21,496 nt of DNA from NCBI GenBank assembly GCA_964496245.1, contig CAZBZG010000049.1, positions 1 through 21,496 of the forward strand. The letters are read 5' to 3'. This DNA comes from CAZBZG01 sp964496245 (GTDB lineage: Bacteria; Planctomycetota; SZUA-567). Below the pieces are notes generated by a model. It was not told the origin of the DNA. It worked only from the letters and a program-made list of their open reading frames with translations, and did no database searches. Of this stretch, positions 7,453 to 15,015 are shown one piece after another (within the stretch, counting starts at the first letter, position 1; each line of letters begins with the position of its first letter). The translations under genes and the position numbers were made by a program.

Positions 7453-7464
7453 GGTCGGGCGGCC

Positions 7465-9081
7465 TCATGGAGCATCGGAACGTTCGGGCGGAACGGGTTG
7501 ACGGAGGGCGCGTTCGGCCGCGGCGAGGAGCTCCCTGGCTCTGCGGCGCTCGGCGGCTGTGGCGGCGCGAGCGAGGGCCATGCGCGCGACCGGAGCTGCT
7601 TTGCGTGCCGCGCTGCCGCTTTTCAACAAATAATCGGCGTGCCCCAGGGGACCGCAGGCCTCTTGCGGAAGGAAGCGCGTGACGCGCTGCCAGTGCCGTT
7701 CCACCCCATGGGCAGTGTGTGTCTGTGCACCGCTCCGGGGAAGGGAACGCGAATGCGACGGGATGGAGATCGGGAGCAGCGACAGAATGGCGAAGACGAG
7801 CAGGGCAAACGTGTATCCGAAAAACTTGATCTGCCGTACATGGTCGTTGTGCGCACGTACCAGGCGGGGATCGGCACCTGCGGCGCGGAGAAAATTGACG
7901 CGCTCCGCAATGCTCAAATGATGCCAGCTCGCCGCATGGCGGAGATTGCCGGAGTACAGCGCAATGCGGTCGAGTGCGCGACACAGGGGATCATGGCTCC
8001 CTTGGACCTCAAGCGCAAACAGATCCGCCTGGCGCTCCATGCGGCGGGAGAGGAAGCCGAAGCCGAAACGGAAGTACAGGATCATGACCATAATCATGGT
8101 GAAGACATTGAGGTAGTCGGTGCCTATCCACGCGACGGCATACTGCGCGAGGCTCAGGACGGCGAGCGTGAAAAGGACATAGAACAGCAGATGCCGGTGG
8201 CGGAGGTGCCCCATCTCGTGACAGACGACCGAATCGACCTCGCCGGGGGGCAGGCTCTCCATCAACGCCCGACTGAGGAAGAGGTATCGGAAGGGCGGGA
8301 ACAAGCCCACCGCTGCGGCGTTCAAAAGGCCACCGCCGAAATGCCAGACGTACATCTGGCTGAAGCGCACGCCCGCTCTTTCCTGTAGGGCGGTCAGGCG
8401 CTGTCGGAGCGGGCCGTCTGGGAGGCGGGAGCAGCCCCAGAAGAATCGCAGGAAGGCCGGAAACACCCAGGCCGCGAGGAAGAGAAGCGGATACAGCCCA
8501 GCGCGACTGCCGGTCAGCCACCAGACCCAGCTCTCTTGGCGCTGGCCGCTCGCTACCTGGAGCAGGGCGACCAGGGGGATCCACAATCCAAAGACGAACA
8601 TGGTGTACCGGATGCGGTAGAGGAGATACGCCCCCAGTGTCCACGTTCCGGGCAGTGTGCGACGGTGGAAGCTGTAGATGGGGATCCAGGATGCCAGGCA
8701 TAGCAGGATGTAAGGGGCGATGCCGACCATCTGTTCGGCGAAGTAGTTGGAGGGTGCTAGGCCCATGGCCGGCAGCACCCCGTGGGGCCAGCCTGAAGCC
8801 AGGAGCAGGCCGCCGAAGAGCAGCACGGTCAGGGTGCGGAGCATCTGGTCGAGCAGGCCGATGATACGGCGGTGGAGGACGGCGTTGGAGCCGGCCCGGC
8901 CGAGGTAGCGCTCTGCAGCGGCGCGGATGGCGATGGAGAGGGAGACGCAGAGGAGCACGGATAGCAGAAGGAGCGTGATGGACGTCCAGATTGGCTGGAC
9001 GGGCAGCCGATTGCGGGCCAGCGCCTGGGAGACCAGGCCGAGGAGCATGATGGCTGCGATGGTATCAATCGGGAAGAGCAT
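7465..9081 (-). CDS. M48 family integral-membrane zinc metalloprotease
   Basis: A 538-residue polytopic membrane protein. The zinc motif HEMGH is at 288-292 and the third ligand is Glu349 in MERQADLFA, the normal ExxAD signature. The approach motif SLPPGEVDSVVCHE matches M48 (HtpX/Oma1/Ste24-like) peptidases. Hydrophobic spans lie near 6-22, 32-52, 83-97, 119-137, 158-176, 196-213, 298-318 and 419-440, so the catalytic site should sit at the membrane. The C-terminal 90 residues are basic and alanine-rich, with a possible helical hairpin. Such enzymes cut misfolded or signalling membrane proteins, but the substrate here is unknown. The ATG at 9081 is chosen; an in-frame GTG at 9105 would add eight residues, and neither has a strong ribosome site. 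The gene follows the lipoprotein gene by 78 bases in the same direction. Confidence 0.88.
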   Translation of the reverse strand: MLFPIDTIAAIMLLGLVSQALARNRLPVQPIWTSITLLLLSVLLCVSLSIAIRAAAERYLGRAGSNAVLHRRIIGLLDQMLRTLTVLLFGGLLLASGWPHGVLPAMGLAPSNYFAEQMVGIAPYILLCLASWIPIYSFHRRTLPGTWTLGAYLLYRIRYTMFVFGLWIPLVALLQVASGQRQESWVWWLTGSRAGLYPLLFLAAWVFPAFLRFFWGCSRLPDGPLRQRLTALQERAGVRFSQMYVWHFGGGLLNAAAVGLFPPFRYLFLSRALMESLPPGEVDSVVCHEMGHLRHRHLLFYVLFTLAVLSLAQYAVAWIGTDYLNVFTMIMVMILYFRFGFGFLSRRMERQADLFALEVQGSHDPLCRALDRIALYSGNLRHAASWHHLSIAERVNFLRAAGADPRLVRAHNDHVRQIKFFGYTFALLVFAILSLLPISIPSHSRSLPRSGAQTHTAHGVERHWQRVTRFLPQEACGPLGHADYLLKSGSAARKAAPVARMALARAATAAERRRARELLAAAERALRQPVPPERSDAP

Positions 9082-9159
9082 GGTTCGTCCCGCGCCGAAG
9101 GGCACGACAGGTCTGCCGCAGCGGCCAGGACAGGGCGCGCCGCCCTTGCGCGCATCACG

Positions 9160-10191
9160 TTACTCTGGGGTTGATTCGCCGTCCTCATCCGCTTTGGCGG
9201 CACAGGCACGCAAAGCGTCCTCGGCGAGGTGCTTGAGTCTGTCGTCTCCTGCTTTCTGGGCACGGCGAAGAAAGCGCGTCGCCACCGCAGCCTGGCCGCA
9301 GAACCGATGGATCTGTCCGATGTAGTATTCGAGCGGCGCTAACGCCTCGCTTGCGGCGCCGCCGTGCAGGGCCTGGACATAGGTCTGGTACCAGGAGAGA
9401 AGCAGCTCGGCATGCGCGGCAGGGAATTCCGACGTCGCCTGTCGGTAGCCCCCGTCCTCTGCAGACGTGAACACGGACAGCCATTGGGGCGATTCGAGCC
9501 CCTCGACAGAGGGCAGAACCTGCGGTGAGATGACCATCTGGTTGAGCAGGAGTTCCTCGAGGCCGTCCTTGTCGAGATCGGCGGTGATCACCCCCACGTC
9601 GCGCTGAATGGCCAGGGTGCAGAAGACCCGGCGAAGAGTGGCGGGCCGCCCCTTCTCGTGGACGAAGCGATATCCGGCGTGCCACGCCGGCGTGGTCTGG
9701 CTTTCCGTGCCCCACAGGGAGACGAGGATCAGCCCCTCTCCCGAGCTGCCGACATCGACGATGGTGACGGCGCAGTTGCGCATAGCGCTTTCGGGCCGGG
9801 CGAGATGGACCGAAGCGGGCAGGCTCGCCTCGTTCATGCTCCGGGCGCCCTCGAAAATGCTTCGTCGGAGCAGCAGGTCGAGCTCGCCTTTGGGACTGCG
9901 GCGGCAGATCAGGAGGATGGCCCTGGTGAACGGCGCCGGAGCAGTCATGTCCCCTTTCTGCCAGGTGGCGATCACCACTTCCTCGTCATTCTTGTCCGCA
10001 TCGAGATCCCCGCTTACCTTACCGCGTACCCAGAGCCATCCCTGGTCTCCAGACGCTTCCAGCGGGTCGGCGAGCATCTCATCGTATTCGTTGATTTCCT
10101 TCGGCCGGTAGCGCTGGTAGCCCAGATAGCTGCACCCGGAGAGAAGGCAGACGCCAAGGAGTAGCAGTGGACTCAAACGGAAAAAACGCAT
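9160..10191 (-). CDS. Lipoprotein with FG-GAP/VCBS-like acidic loops
   Basis: A 343-residue exported lipoprotein. The signal peptide ends in the lipobox LSGC, with Cys20 as the lipidated residue. Two acidic loops look like calcium-binding FG-GAP/VCBS or dockerin-type turns: GDLDADKNDEE (61-71, D-x-D-x-D-x3-E) and ADLDKDGLEE near residue 210. Between them are beta-rich segments, and the last 90 residues are helical with a TPR-like look (EYYIGQIHRFCGQAAVATRF). This is a pattern seen in surface proteins that hold a short beta-propeller-like part. A strong ribosome site GGAGGA is seven bases before the ATG. It lies 65 bases after the histidine kinase and 78 before the M48 protease, so it may belong to the same run of genes. 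The specific function is unknown. Confidence 0.75.
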   Translation of the reverse strand: MRFFRLSPLLLLGVCLLSGCSYLGYQRYRPKEINEYDEMLADPLEASGDQGWLWVRGKVSGDLDADKNDEEVVIATWQKGDMTAPAPFTRAILLICRRSPKGELDLLLRRSIFEGARSMNEASLPASVHLARPESAMRNCAVTIVDVGSSGEGLILVSLWGTESQTTPAWHAGYRFVHEKGRPATLRRVFCTLAIQRDVGVITADLDKDGLEELLLNQMVISPQVLPSVEGLESPQWLSVFTSAEDGGYRQATSEFPAAHAELLLSWYQTYVQALHGGAASEALAPLEYYIGQIHRFCGQAAVATRFLRRAQKAGDDRLKHLAEDALRACAAKADEDGESTPE

Positions 10192-10256
10192 GGACCGTCC
10201 TCCAACGTGGGGGGGATCTTCCCCGAGGACCCGCGTGTACGGGGCAGGTTATCGCA

Positions 10257-11879
10257 TCAGGATATGGGGATCCGGAAGCACACGGTCGTCCCCTTGTCCA
10301 CCTCGCTCTGGATCCAGATCTTGCCGGCATGCCCCTCCTCGATGATCTGTTTGCAGATCGGCATCCCCAGGCCAGTGCCCGTGGAGTGGTGATCGATGTG
10401 TTCGATCTGCTCGAACTTCGAGAAGACCCGATTCAAGTCCTCGGGAGCGATCCCGATCCCCGTGTCAGCCACTGAGACCGTCACGGTGGCCACCTGTTGC
10501 CCCTCTTCCGGCGGCGTCTCCATGCTGGTGACCGTGATCGTACCGCCTTCTGGGGTGAACTTCACCGCATTCGAGAGGAAGTTGGTAAGCACCTGCGTGA
10601 TGCGGTCGGCATCCAGTTTGATCGTGGGCAGGCCCTCGGCCAGCCGGGTCTCGAGGGTCAACGATTTCTTCTGGATCAACGAGTTGCTCGGCGCGAGGGC
10701 CGTGTGGATGACGTCGTTGATGTCGTGATCCTCGTAGAGGTACTCCAGCCTTCCGGATTCCATTTTTGTCAGATCGAGCACGTCATTGATGAGCCGGCTC
10801 AGGCGTTCGCCTTCGGAGTGGATGATCTCGAGGTACTCGCGTCGCTCTTCCTCTGTCTCGACCATTCCCTCAAGCAGCAGCGTCTCCGAGTAGGCCATGA
10901 TCGAGGTGAGGGGCGTGCGGAGCTCGTGGCTGACAAGCGAGATGAAGTCGTTTTTCATGGCGTCGATCTCGCGCAACTTGACGAGTTCCCGGCTCGTGGT
11001 CAGATCCCGGCAGATGATGACATGACCTGCAGGATGCCCCTCCTGGGCGGCGCGCATGGGGAGGGCAGCGATGCCGAGCGTCTCTTCAAAGCCCCGGATA
11101 TCGATTCGAAACTCCTGCTCGTCGCTCGTCGCGCCCTCGATGAGGCGCCGTAGGACGGGATAGATGGCCTTCGGCAGAACCTCCTCGTAGGAATGTCCGA
11201 GGACATCCGCGCGGCGCACATCGAGCATGAACTCCATGGTACTGTTGATCAGCACGATGCGCCGCTCTGCGTCGATTTGGAGCAGCCCGTGCGGTACGCT
11301 CTCGACCACCTCCTCGAGCGTGGTCCGTGTCTTCTGGATGTTTTCGCGAAACCGCTGCGTTTCGATGACCGCGGCCGTCTCGCGGGAGAGCATGTTGAGG
11401 AGCGTCGATTGCTCCTGGGTGAACGTACTGGGTTCGACCGCGAGCCAGAGCGCCACCAATCCGACCGTGCCGAGATGCCCGGAGAGTGGCATGAGAAGAA
11501 GCGAGCGCAGTTCCTCCTCATCTGACAGTGACTCCAGCGGAATAATGGCCAGTTCCTGGTTGTGACATGCCCACTCGGCCATGGACCAGTCGAGGGAAAT
11601 GTCCGCCGGGCACATTGCGCGCACTTCGGTAAGTTCGCCGGATTCGTTGCGAAGGTACGTGCGGGCATAGACGAACGCAAGCGTCTCATCCAGGAGAACT
11701 TCCATCTGGTCGAGCGCCTCGGCGACCGTTTTGCATTGCTTGATGGTGAGGACCCGCTGCTGAAAGGCGGAGAGGCGGCGCAGGGACTCTGAGAGCTCGG
11801 TATTGATGTCCCGCAGACGCTGGAGCTTTTCGTCGGGGGAAAGGCTTTCGTTGGAAAACACGGGAAAAGCTGCGCTCAT
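10257..11879 (-). CDS. Soluble GAF-PAS sensor histidine kinase
   Basis: A 540-residue kinase with no membrane span, so its signal is cytoplasmic. After a coiled-coil start (about 15-45), residues 45-175 look like a GAF domain, with the end MLSRETAAVIETQRF leading to a linker helix. Residues 185-300 are a PAS domain (VVESVPHGLLQIDAERRIVLINSTM). The HisKA H-box is FISLVSHELRTPLTSIMA with phospho-accepting His318. The ATPase domain has the N box (LTNFLSNAVKFTPEG, about 430-445), the G1 box DTGIGI (472-477) and the G2 box GTGLGM (501-506). No receiver domain and no response regulator gene lies nearby, so its partner is encoded elsewhere. It follows the HDOD gene by only 17 bases. The ATG at 11879 is preferred to the adjacent TTG. 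Confidence 0.93.
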   Translation of the reverse strand: MSAAFPVFSNESLSPDEKLQRLRDINTELSESLRRLSAFQQRVLTIKQCKTVAEALDQMEVLLDETLAFVYARTYLRNESGELTEVRAMCPADISLDWSMAEWACHNQELAIIPLESLSDEEELRSLLLMPLSGHLGTVGLVALWLAVEPSTFTQEQSTLLNMLSRETAAVIETQRFRENIQKTRTTLEEVVESVPHGLLQIDAERRIVLINSTMEFMLDVRRADVLGHSYEEVLPKAIYPVLRRLIEGATSDEQEFRIDIRGFEETLGIAALPMRAAQEGHPAGHVIICRDLTTSRELVKLREIDAMKNDFISLVSHELRTPLTSIMAYSETLLLEGMVETEEERREYLEIIHSEGERLSRLINDVLDLTKMESGRLEYLYEDHDINDVIHTALAPSNSLIQKKSLTLETRLAEGLPTIKLDADRITQVLTNFLSNAVKFTPEGGTITVTSMETPPEEGQQVATVTVSVADTGIGIAPEDLNRVFSKFEQIEHIDHHSTGTGLGMPICKQIIEEGHAGKIWIQSEVDKGTTVCFRIPIS

Positions 11880-11896
11880 CAAGGCCCCAGACGGCT

Positions 11897-12763
11897 CTAT
11901 CCGTTGATCAGGTCGAAGAAATCCTCGGCCTTCTTGAGTTCGTCGACGATGGCTTCGAGCGATTCGTCAAGAAAGGACACGGTCAGGCCGTACTGCTGCC
12001 AGACGCCAGGCTGGATCGCCGGGATGCGGTTGTCCCCACCGTTGCCGACCCCCAGCGCGCGGGCGAAGATGTCGCCCAGGTGGATAGCGGCGACCATGTC
12101 ACGGTCTTCGCGCGCGTGAGTGGGGCGATGGTGCTGGGAGATGGCGTGCTGGAGAGTAGATGGCAGTTGCCATTTCTCGGCCAGCCAGCTGCCGACCCGA
12201 CTGTGATTGAAGCCGAGCAGCTCCTTCTCGGCTTCGAGGATCAGGCAGCCGCGTTTCTGGGCCGCCTCCAGAACGGGACCGTACTCCTCCGGCAGAAATT
12301 GATCGAGAATCAGCTTGCCGATATCATGGACCAGGCCTCCCACGAAGGCGTCGTCCGGTTGGAGAGGGCTGCTAAGGCCTTTGGTGGCAACCTTTGCGCT
12401 GACCGCGGTGCCCAAGGAATGCTGCCAGAAGCGAGCGAGATCCAGGCGATCGGATTTCCGCCCCTTGGCCATGTCGAAGACCGACGCCGTGACCACGACA
12501 TTCTTGACCTTGTTGAACCCCATGATGACCACGGCGTGTTGGATGGATTTGATCTGGCCGGGGAAGCCGTAGAACGCCGAATTGACCAGTTTGAGAACCT
12601 TGGCCGTGAGCGCCTGGTCCTGTTCGATCATGCGGCCCACGTCCGCGGCGTTGGTCATGGGGGAATTGGCCATGCCGATGATCTGACTCGCGACGGTGGG
12701 GAGCGTGGGGAGATCGTCGACGGATTCGATCTTCTTACGCACTTTGGCGGAGTCGAGAGCCAT
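11897..12763 (-). CDS. HDOD domain signalling protein
   Basis: A 288-residue protein whose residues 17-215 form an HDOD domain (LPTLPTVASQIIGMANSP, DQALTAKVLKLVNSAFYG, ISIQHAVVIMGF-type segments). HDOD domains are HD-superfamily relatives that usually act as signalling scaffolds, often without hydrolase activity. Here the HD pair is kept (VHDIGK, His146-Asp147), as are His115, His187 and His211/212. So it is worth asking whether metal binding and phosphodiesterase activity remain. The ATG at 12763 has AGGAG ten bases upstream. It is directly upstream of the histidine kinase gene (17 bases), an arrangement that suggests the two work in one pathway, probably cell-cycle, motility or second-messenger related. 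A GC-rich hairpin sits in its leader. Confidence 0.93.
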   Translation of the reverse strand: MALDSAKVRKKIESVDDLPTLPTVASQIIGMANSPMTNAADVGRMIEQDQALTAKVLKLVNSAFYGFPGQIKSIQHAVVIMGFNKVKNVVVTASVFDMAKGRKSDRLDLARFWQHSLGTAVSAKVATKGLSSPLQPDDAFVGGLVHDIGKLILDQFLPEEYGPVLEAAQKRGCLILEAEKELLGFNHSRVGSWLAEKWQLPSTLQHAISQHHRPTHAREDRDMVAAIHLGDIFARALGVGNGGDNRIPAIQPGVWQQYGLTVSFLDESLEAIVDELKKAEDFFDLING

Positions 12764-12787
12764 GGTCGTCGATGCTCCTGAGGAAGA

Positions 12788-12810
12788 CGGCCGCGCCGGA
12801 TGTGCGGCCG
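12788..12810 (-). other. Strong GC hairpin in the leader of the HDOD gene
   Basis: CGGCCGC at 12788-12794 and GCGGCCG at 12804-12810 form a seven-base-pair perfect stem with a nine-base loop. It lies between the 128-residue protein gene and the HDOD gene. The T-run expected of an intrinsic terminator is weak on the minus strand, so it could reduce read-through, protect the mRNA, or be incidental. Confidence 0.4.
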
Positions 12811-12901
12811 CCGCAAGCGGCCGGGGAACTGAAGATCATGCCGGGCGCGGTCGGCCAATTGGGGGTGGCGCCAGCACCTGCGTCCCGGGAAAGATCGAAC
12901 A

Positions 12902-13288
12902 TCACTCGATGCCAGGCACCGATTCCTGCGCGTGCAGGACCAGATGTCGCACAGCCAAGCGCTTGAGATCGTCCATGATGGGATCGTCGGCGACGTTCTG
13001 AAAGCGCTCCTGCACAGCGGCGGCAACGGATCGCATGCGGTCGCGGTCCTCAGGCGAGGCCTCCTGGAGAGCAGTCTGTCCGGACGCGCGACGGCTGCTG
13101 GGAGGGTTGGCGTCCTCTCCCGAGGCGACACGGACGGCCTCGATCCCCCATTTCTCGAGGCGTCGAATCGCCATGGGCGTGAGGCGAGCACCCTCCTGCA
13201 TGATGGTGCGGCCCTTGTCGTCCAGGATGGGCTGGGCCAACACCATGCCCGGCTGAAGATCGCTGAGCATGCAATTCGTGGTACCCAT
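12902..13288 (-). CDS. Small protein with the N-terminal domain found in front of HD-GYP phosphodiesterases
   Basis: A 128-residue cytoplasmic protein. Residues 7-54 match the short beta-rich element common at the N-terminus of HD-GYP c-di-GMP phosphodiesterases: LQPGMVLAQPILDDKGRTIM, then EGARLTPMAIRRLEKWGIEAVRV. The remaining 70 residues are charged and helical and have no HD-GYP domain, so it is a stand-alone version. GGAGG lies nine bases before the ATG at 13288, and a near-consensus promoter precedes it. It is the first gene of the run with HDOD protein and histidine kinase, 138 bases ahead of the HDOD gene. A role as a small ligand or partner module for those proteins is an inference. 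Confidence 0.75.
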   Translation of the reverse strand: MGTTNCMLSDLQPGMVLAQPILDDKGRTIMQEGARLTPMAIRRLEKWGIEAVRVASGEDANPPSSRRASGQTALQEASPEDRDRMRSVAAAVQERFQNVADDPIMDDLKRLAVRHLVLHAQESVPGIE

Positions 13289-13347
13289 GCCCCGCCTCCA
13301 TGCAATTCAAGCCGTAGGGGTCTCACACACCTGGCGTTATACAGAAG

Positions 13348-13377
13348 CCATTACATCTCGGGGGCGCGAAATGTCAA
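13348..13377 (-). promoter_or_regulatory. Sigma-70-type promoter for the signalling run
   Basis: On the minus strand TTGACA (13377-13372) is the full consensus -35. The best -10 is TGTAAT (13355-13350, 16-base spacer) or TAATGG (13353-13348, 18-base spacer). It starts just after the toroid gene's stop and lies about 60 bases before the ATG at 13288, so the downstream genes can be expressed independently of the toroid gene. Confidence 0.55.
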
Positions 13378-13400
13378 GCGAAAAGCCGGTGCCGACATTC

Positions 13401-14726
13401 TCATGGCGCGGTTGAAGCGGCATGCTGAACAAATGCCCGCTCGTAGGCAATCATGGCCGAGAGAGCATGCTGGACGTAGTCGATGCGGATCTCGGCGACC
13501 CGCTTGTTGAACGCGCTGTGCTCAGGTCTGTCCGGAAGGCGAACGGCGGATCGCGCAATGCCGCCTGCGAGTTCGCCGCGCTTCACCTGGGTACGGACGA
13601 GAAAGCTGACGCCGAGGTGGACCGCCTTTTCGATGCGCCTGCGGAGATCGTCGCGCGCCTGCGGAAGGAAGCAGAGCGCTGCCAGGAGGCCTTCGAGGCG
13701 AATGGCGGTCGGACACGTGCGGCCCTCGGATAGGAACGACCCGTGCACGGCCGGGAGCTCCGGCCGCAGATTCTGCTGAGCGATCATCACCTCACAAATG
13801 CGGGCGGCATGGGAATGTATTGGTTCGGCCTGGAGGCGCGGCGTCTTTATCTGGTCGATCTTTGGCAGGAGGCGCTCCGTGGCCAGAAGAGCCCAGTGGT
13901 CGGGAGGCGGGGGCTTGTCGCGGCTCCGCTCTCGGAGGAGGTACTCCATCGCCCGAGCCGCACAGGTCAGCCAGCGAGGGTCCTGGTCGATGTCATGGAG
14001 GCAGACAAGGCCCAGCATGGCCTCGCCGGGATAGTAGAGGGAATGCCACATCTTGTCCGGCCCGATGCCCTTGTAGTACCTGCTGTGAAATCCCCCGTCC
14101 TCCCGCTGCATGGCGAGAATGAACCGGGCCAACCCGATCAGCTGCTCCAGGCCCGGCCGCTCGACCTCCGGGGGGAGCGAGCAGAAGGCCACCAGCCCCA
14201 GGCCGGCTCCACCGAGCTTGGCCACCGGCAGTCGGGGCGCGGACGCGCGGCCGAGGCGAGGGCCGGGACTCCAGAGCGCCAGCGCGGGGGGATGGCCCGG
14301 CCCCGGTGCCATGTGACGGGCAAGGTATGCGGCGGCACGAGCGAGCGCGGCCCGCACGCCAGCGTCCGGTTTGCGCTGGTGAGCCATGGCGAGTGCGTAC
14401 ATAGAACCCGCGTGGCGGAGCAGGTTGTAGGCGTCTGCGGGCGGCGGCCGTCCATCGATGTAGCGGATGTAGTCGAACCGACCACTGGTCGCGCAATGGC
14501 GCATGAGATAGGCGGTGGAGCGGTCGATCGCCAGCGCGAGTTGCTCCGAAGGCACGCGGGTGAGCACATCGGGGGAGGGTAAATCCGCCGGAGGCGCGTC
14601 AGCGTCCCCGCCAGGGGCCGGTTGCGCGAGCAAAATGAAAAGCGCCACGCCGGCCAGGCGGCGGCAGCGGGCGGGCCTGCCACGACCATGTGGGCCGACC
14701 GCCTGTGGGATGAGAAATCCGCGCAT
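13401..14726 (-). CDS. Exported alpha/alpha-toroid (six-hairpin-like) protein
   Basis: A 441-residue protein with a basic N-terminus and a hydrophobic segment (LAGVALFILLAQPAPGG, about 24-40) that looks like a signal peptide. The rest is repeated helical hairpins with small-residue turns. Signature stretches are NLLRHAGSMYALAMAH (101-116), YYPGEAMLGLVCLHD (231-245), CPTAIRLEGLLAAL (338-351) and RIDYVQHALSAMIAYE (414-429). The pattern points to an (alpha/alpha) barrel like those of six-hairpin glycosidases, epimerases or prenyltransferase/squalene-cyclase-like toroids; I cannot choose between them. Conserved acidic residues in YPGEA, RLEG and RIDY could line an active site. The ATG at 14726 is chosen because AGGAG sits five bases upstream and it gives a proper signal peptide; the frame stays open to 14930 without good reason. 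It is divergent from prfB. Confidence 0.75.
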   Translation of the reverse strand: MRGFLIPQAVGPHGRGRPARCRRLAGVALFILLAQPAPGGDADAPPADLPSPDVLTRVPSEQLALAIDRSTAYLMRHCATSGRFDYIRYIDGRPPPADAYNLLRHAGSMYALAMAHQRKPDAGVRAALARAAAYLARHMAPGPGHPPALALWSPGPRLGRASAPRLPVAKLGGAGLGLVAFCSLPPEVERPGLEQLIGLARFILAMQREDGGFHSRYYKGIGPDKMWHSLYYPGEAMLGLVCLHDIDQDPRWLTCAARAMEYLLRERSRDKPPPPDHWALLATERLLPKIDQIKTPRLQAEPIHSHAARICEVMIAQQNLRPELPAVHGSFLSEGRTCPTAIRLEGLLAALCFLPQARDDLRRRIEKAVHLGVSFLVRTQVKRGELAGGIARSAVRLPDRPEHSAFNKRVAEIRIDYVQHALSAMIAYERAFVQHAASTAP

Positions 14727-14772
14727 GGGGCTCCTGCGGTGCGGTGAAGGAGTGCCAGGCAGCACGCGCACA

Positions 14773-14801
14773 TTTATACCAGAAGGCGGGGCTTGATTCA
14801 A
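14773..14801 (-). promoter_or_regulatory. Sigma-70-type promoter for the toroid protein gene
   Basis: On the minus strand TTGAAT (14801-14796) and TATAAA (14778-14773) are separated by 17 bases, about 47 bases before the ATG at 14726. It lies back to back with the prfB promoter at 14900-14927. I see nothing else in the roughly 100 bases between them. Confidence 0.6.
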
Positions 14802-14899
14802 ATAGAGTCCGGAAGCGGCTTCGGGGCCTCGATCGGTCCCCATGTCCATGCGAGGGCGGCAGGAGAGCGCACATCCTGACGCGGCGAGGTGCTTTCCTG

Positions 14900-14927
14900 T
14901 TGACGGCCGCACGGTCAACGGTATACT
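14900..14927 (+). promoter_or_regulatory. Sigma-70-type promoter of prfB-glyA-serA with an embedded inverted repeat
   Basis: TTGACG (14900-14905) and TATACT (14922-14927) are separated by 16 bases, about 90 bases before the prfB ATG. TTGAC at 14900-14904 is mirrored by GTCAA at 14914-14918, an inverted repeat covering the -35 box and spacer, a place where a repressor or activator could bind. A weaker second candidate (TTGCGT 14972, TATCCT 14993) is closer to the gene. Confidence 0.6.
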
Positions 14928-15015
14928 CAAAGGTTTCCCGTAGCGGCCAAGGATCGCGCGGCCCTAAGCGTTTGCGTGTCAATGCGTTGCGGTATCCTAA
15001 TGGAGTGCGAGAACC

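Noticed and set aside
10207..10225. G-run and short GGGGA/TCCCC hairpin before the lipoprotein gene as a terminator
   Set aside because: Five-base stem with a three-base loop and no T-run; too weak to call.
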